From NCBI GenBank assembly GCA_022605955.1, contig JAKCOZ010000032.1:2046001-2110000 (forward strand): a stretch of DNA of 64,000 nt. The letters are read 5' to 3'. The notes beneath the pieces were generated by a model. The model was not told the origin of the DNA. It saw only the letters and a program-made list of their open reading frames with translations, and did not search any database. A program made the translations under genes and the position numbers. This document shows positions 61,326 to 64,000 of the stretch, piece after piece. The stretch comes from Rallus limicola (lineage: Eukaryota > Chordata > Aves > Gruiformes > Rallidae). Each line of letters opens with the position of its first letter. Within the stretch, counting starts at the first letter, position 1.

Positions 61326-62451
61326 CGCTGATAGCCCTTTCCCTGGCTGTGTGTGGTGGGCTGCTGCTCCCTCCTCCTGCTCACCTCGCTCTGTTCCATG
61401 AATCTGATGGTTTTGTTTTCAGCAGATGTTTCTGCCTCACATCAGTGGAGAGTCTCTAGATCATTTCACTCCCTCCTGTAAAGTGATTGAATACCAGCCG
61501 GGGGTGTAGCGAGGATATTCTCACCTGCCAAGATTTAAAACAGCTCCATTCATTACCGTATTCTGGGCAGAGAAGCTTTTATACATAAAGCATGTAGAGA
61601 AGGACATTACTGCCATACATTCTTCTCCCAGAGCCAGTGCTGCTGTGGCACAAGAAGCCCCATTGTGGTACCTGCAAAGATCTCCTCTGCTTGATAGGAG
61701 CCCACTGGGATGCCAGAGCAAGGCACCCGAGCAGGTGGAAATGGATGAGTTGGTGGTGTTGACCCACCTGGTCTGCTGGTCCCAAGGGTCTTGCGGCCAA
61801 GAGTGACTTTGGGGAAAGCTAAGTATGTATCTGATGATCCAGAACCAGCTGAAAATGTGCGTTTGTCAACTGGTTTCCCAATGATGGTTGGGGATCTAGC
61901 AGTGCCCCTCTTGGTGAGAATTGTTTGTGTTAAATGGAAAAGGATTTGTTTTCCAAAGAACTTGTTTGCTTTTTGCCTTAGGGGGAGAAAAAAGAGTAAA
62001 GTTTGGAAGTGCCTATTTTATCAGTAACACTTTGCTGTCAAAAACACTATGAAGTTTTATTGACCAACTATTCAAAAAACCCTTTGTGTCTGGAGGAGAA
62101 ATGAAAACACCAAAACGTGACAGGATCTGTGTCACTCAGAAACCTGGGCTTATTGCAAATGTCAGCTGAAAACATTGATTTACTTGAGACCTTTTCCTAC
62201 TTCAGACGAGTCCCTCAACCAAGAACTTTGCCTGCCGGCTCAGACTGAGGTCCAAGCTTTTCCCAGCTGCCAGCCCATGAGGGCAGCCATAGTTCAGTCT
62301 CACCCCAGGCGTTTATTTCCCAGTAAAATATGAAAAATAGGGGAGGGATGGGCATCTTTCATTAGTAAAGGTAATGATGTAATTGCAGAGATGCAATTAC
62401 AAAGATGTAATCTTTTTCTAGATAGAGAAAGAAATTGGGATTGTATGGTAG

Positions 62452-62572
62452 TTACAGTCAGAAAGGACCTCAGGAGGTCTCAAATGCAGCTTCCTGCTCA
62501 AGCAAGGTCCAGACTATTCAGGCTTTAACCAGTTTGGTCCTAAAACCTTCCCAGGATAGAGCCTGTGTGAAC
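62452..62572 (-). mobile_element. Old CR1 fragment (3' end)
   Basis: Antisense CR1-like block: TTACAGTCAGAAAGGACC, then 'tcaggaggtctcaaatgcagcttcctgctcaagcaaggtcc', then a 'ccttcccaggatagagcctg' stretch equivalent to the ORF2 C-terminal 'cctccaaggatggagactg'. It is strongly diverged with no octamer tail. It shares its variant with 7278-7378. Confidence 0.6.
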
Positions 62573-64000
62573 ATTGCATGCTCTGGCCCACGTCCTTCAT
62601 GTTACTTGCCACCAGTGGCCATCAGGGTAGGTAGAGAGCCTCAGGGGCAAAGGCAAATGCCAGGCTGTCTACGGTCTCTCTGAAAAGACCAAATAAGTCT
62701 TCATCTCCACATCTTCTCCAGCTGGGTTATCCATGCCGTTCTCTCTGTGTTAGTTAGCATCCATAGTAAGGAGATTGGAGAGGTAGTGAAGCAGCATATG
62801 CCACATGGCTAATGAGGCAAAGCAATTTAAAAGCATTACAGCACAGTAGTGCTTGAATGAATCCAACCAAAACTGAGCTAATAAAACTTGATGGTGTCGT
62901 GGTACTGCTTGAAAGAGTATGCTCCTGGCTATTGCAGGATCTCTGCCTTAAACCTTGGTTCAGGTCTTGAGTATTTTTGGACCGGTTCACACTCAGGCTT
63001 TTGCTAGCTGTAGGTGAAGAGTATGTACCTCCACAGACCTCTGTCCTCTGATCTGTGTCTTTATACAGGACTTGGGGGTTTGGGCACTTCTGGCTGTTCA
63101 GCTACCTACCTCTTGTTAAGCCAGAGAAATTGTACTGTGGGGGTCAGTCTTTGTTTTCCTAACTCTGAGATCAGAATTGACCAAGGCCTGTATGTTGTCT
63201 GGCTGATGTTGTGGTACTTTTGAACCCAGTGGGCCTTTTCACATGCTCCACAGGGCACGTTTTTAACCCCTCAAAGTGTCTTTTAAGGATGGGACCAGAG
63301 ACTGGAAGAGTTTCTTATCCAGGATTTCCCTTAAACAGTTTTTTCTTTGCAAAGTGGGATTGCCTTTTAGAGCCATAGGTGTTTGATGGTCAATTGTGTG
63401 TTCTAAGCAGTATTTGGGGAGGGGTTATGTACAGTAGTACTTGTGGGTAAGCACATGTATAATAGAGTACAAAATATTGCTCGTGTTTAATTTCTTTTTC
63501 AATTTTAGCCTTTTCTTATTTTTTTGTGCACTTCCAGTGAAGTGCCTGTCCTTTTTTTTTTTTTTTTTTAATGTATCTGCTCTTTTATCATTGTCTTTCA
63601 AGCCCATGATTGTCATGGGTAAAAAGGGAGAAAAGGGAACGATGTTGTTGCTCTTCAAAGGGACCTCAACCTCTGGTTTTGTTCTGTTGCATTTAATAAG
63701 AGCTCGCAATGACTGAATGTCCCGCTATTGCTTACTGCATCACAAAACCAAGTCTGGTTTCCATTCTAATTAAAAGAATAAATTAAGATTGGTCACTTCC
63801 AGTGTTCACATTTATAGCTTTAACCTTTTGTTTTGGCAAAATGTTTTGAAACACTTCCAAAATATTTTGAAAAGCCAGGAAATGAAAGCCAGAGCTCGAA
63901 AGGGGAAGGGAGGAGAGCTGCAACTAGAAAATACATTTGGATAGGATAATCTAACAGCTGTTTGGGGCAGGTTGAACAGAATACATCTTTTCTCAGTGTG
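62573..64000. other. Unique sequence to window end
   Basis: No gene or repeat recognised. T18 at 63552-63569. The frames at 63425-63709 (-) and 63441-63716 (+) lie over this homopolymer and are artefacts of low complexity. Confidence 0.5.
63552..63569. repeat. Poly-T run (18)
   Basis: Eighteen consecutive T bases, the longest homopolymer seen in the window. Confidence 0.85.

Larger units (their letters stand above)
58015..62451. other. Long unique stretch with some candidate signals
   Basis: About 4.4 kb with no recognised gene. It holds a candidate splice acceptor with a short open frame at 58790-58931 (see findings), a C-rich tract at 60234-60269 and a 15-base palindrome at 61311-61325. 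The frames at 58665-58991 (-) and 59409-59861 (-) have no recognised domain. Confidence 0.45.

Noticed and set aside
63425..63716. Open frames on both strands over the poly-T run
   Set aside because: The Phe or Lys strings come from the T18 homopolymer and its surroundings.

Overview
The window looks like nuclear DNA of a bird. The main evidence is its interspersed repeats: I count about 21 CR1 LINE fragments covering roughly 8 kb (about 13 % by my coordinates). Most show the CR1 3' tail (CATAGAATCATAGAAT-type octamers, or ATTCTATGATTCT on the other strand) and the C-terminal part of the CR1 ORF2 reverse transcriptase. No mammal-type SINE was seen. CpG is generally depleted, with a few local clusters. 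Crocodilians and turtles also carry CR1, so 'bird' is an inference from repeat density and family composition. I cannot name the species or order.

I found no complete protein-coding gene that I recognise, no tRNA or rRNA, no CRISPR array and no operon. The many open frames of 60-200 codons outside CR1 behave like chance frames: they match no family I know, they overlap on both strands, and no good pair of splice sites frames them. The window is therefore either intergenic or the inside of a long intron. CR1 orientation is skewed (15 minus, 6 plus). LINEs tend to survive better antisense to a host transcript, so this is weak support for an intron of a plus-strand gene.

Layout: 1-15 kb has a few old CR1 pieces (710, 7278, 10023, 10829) and a CpG-dense patch at 5.4-5.85 kb. 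15.5-25 kb is CR1-rich. It includes two long minus-strand copies with reverse transcriptase motifs (15593-16629, and the well-preserved 22446-23468, which still has an open frame of 329 codons). It also holds an unidentified minus-strand ORF of 131 codons at 17.15-17.55 kb. 25-35 kb is mostly unique, with one CR1 and a strong G-quadruplex motif at 33.3 kb. 34.9-35.5 kb holds a CR1 inserted inside an older CR1. 36.0-36.35 kb is a CpG-rich patch that may be a solo LTR on the minus strand. 39-52.7 kb has eight more CR1 fragments. 52.7-64 kb is mostly unique, with stretches that look like conserved noncoding elements, a C-rich tract at 60.2 kb and two CR1 fragments.

Nothing here works together as a gene system. 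The biology that can be read is the history of CR1 retroposition, plus a handful of candidate regulatory or exon-like segments that need comparative data.
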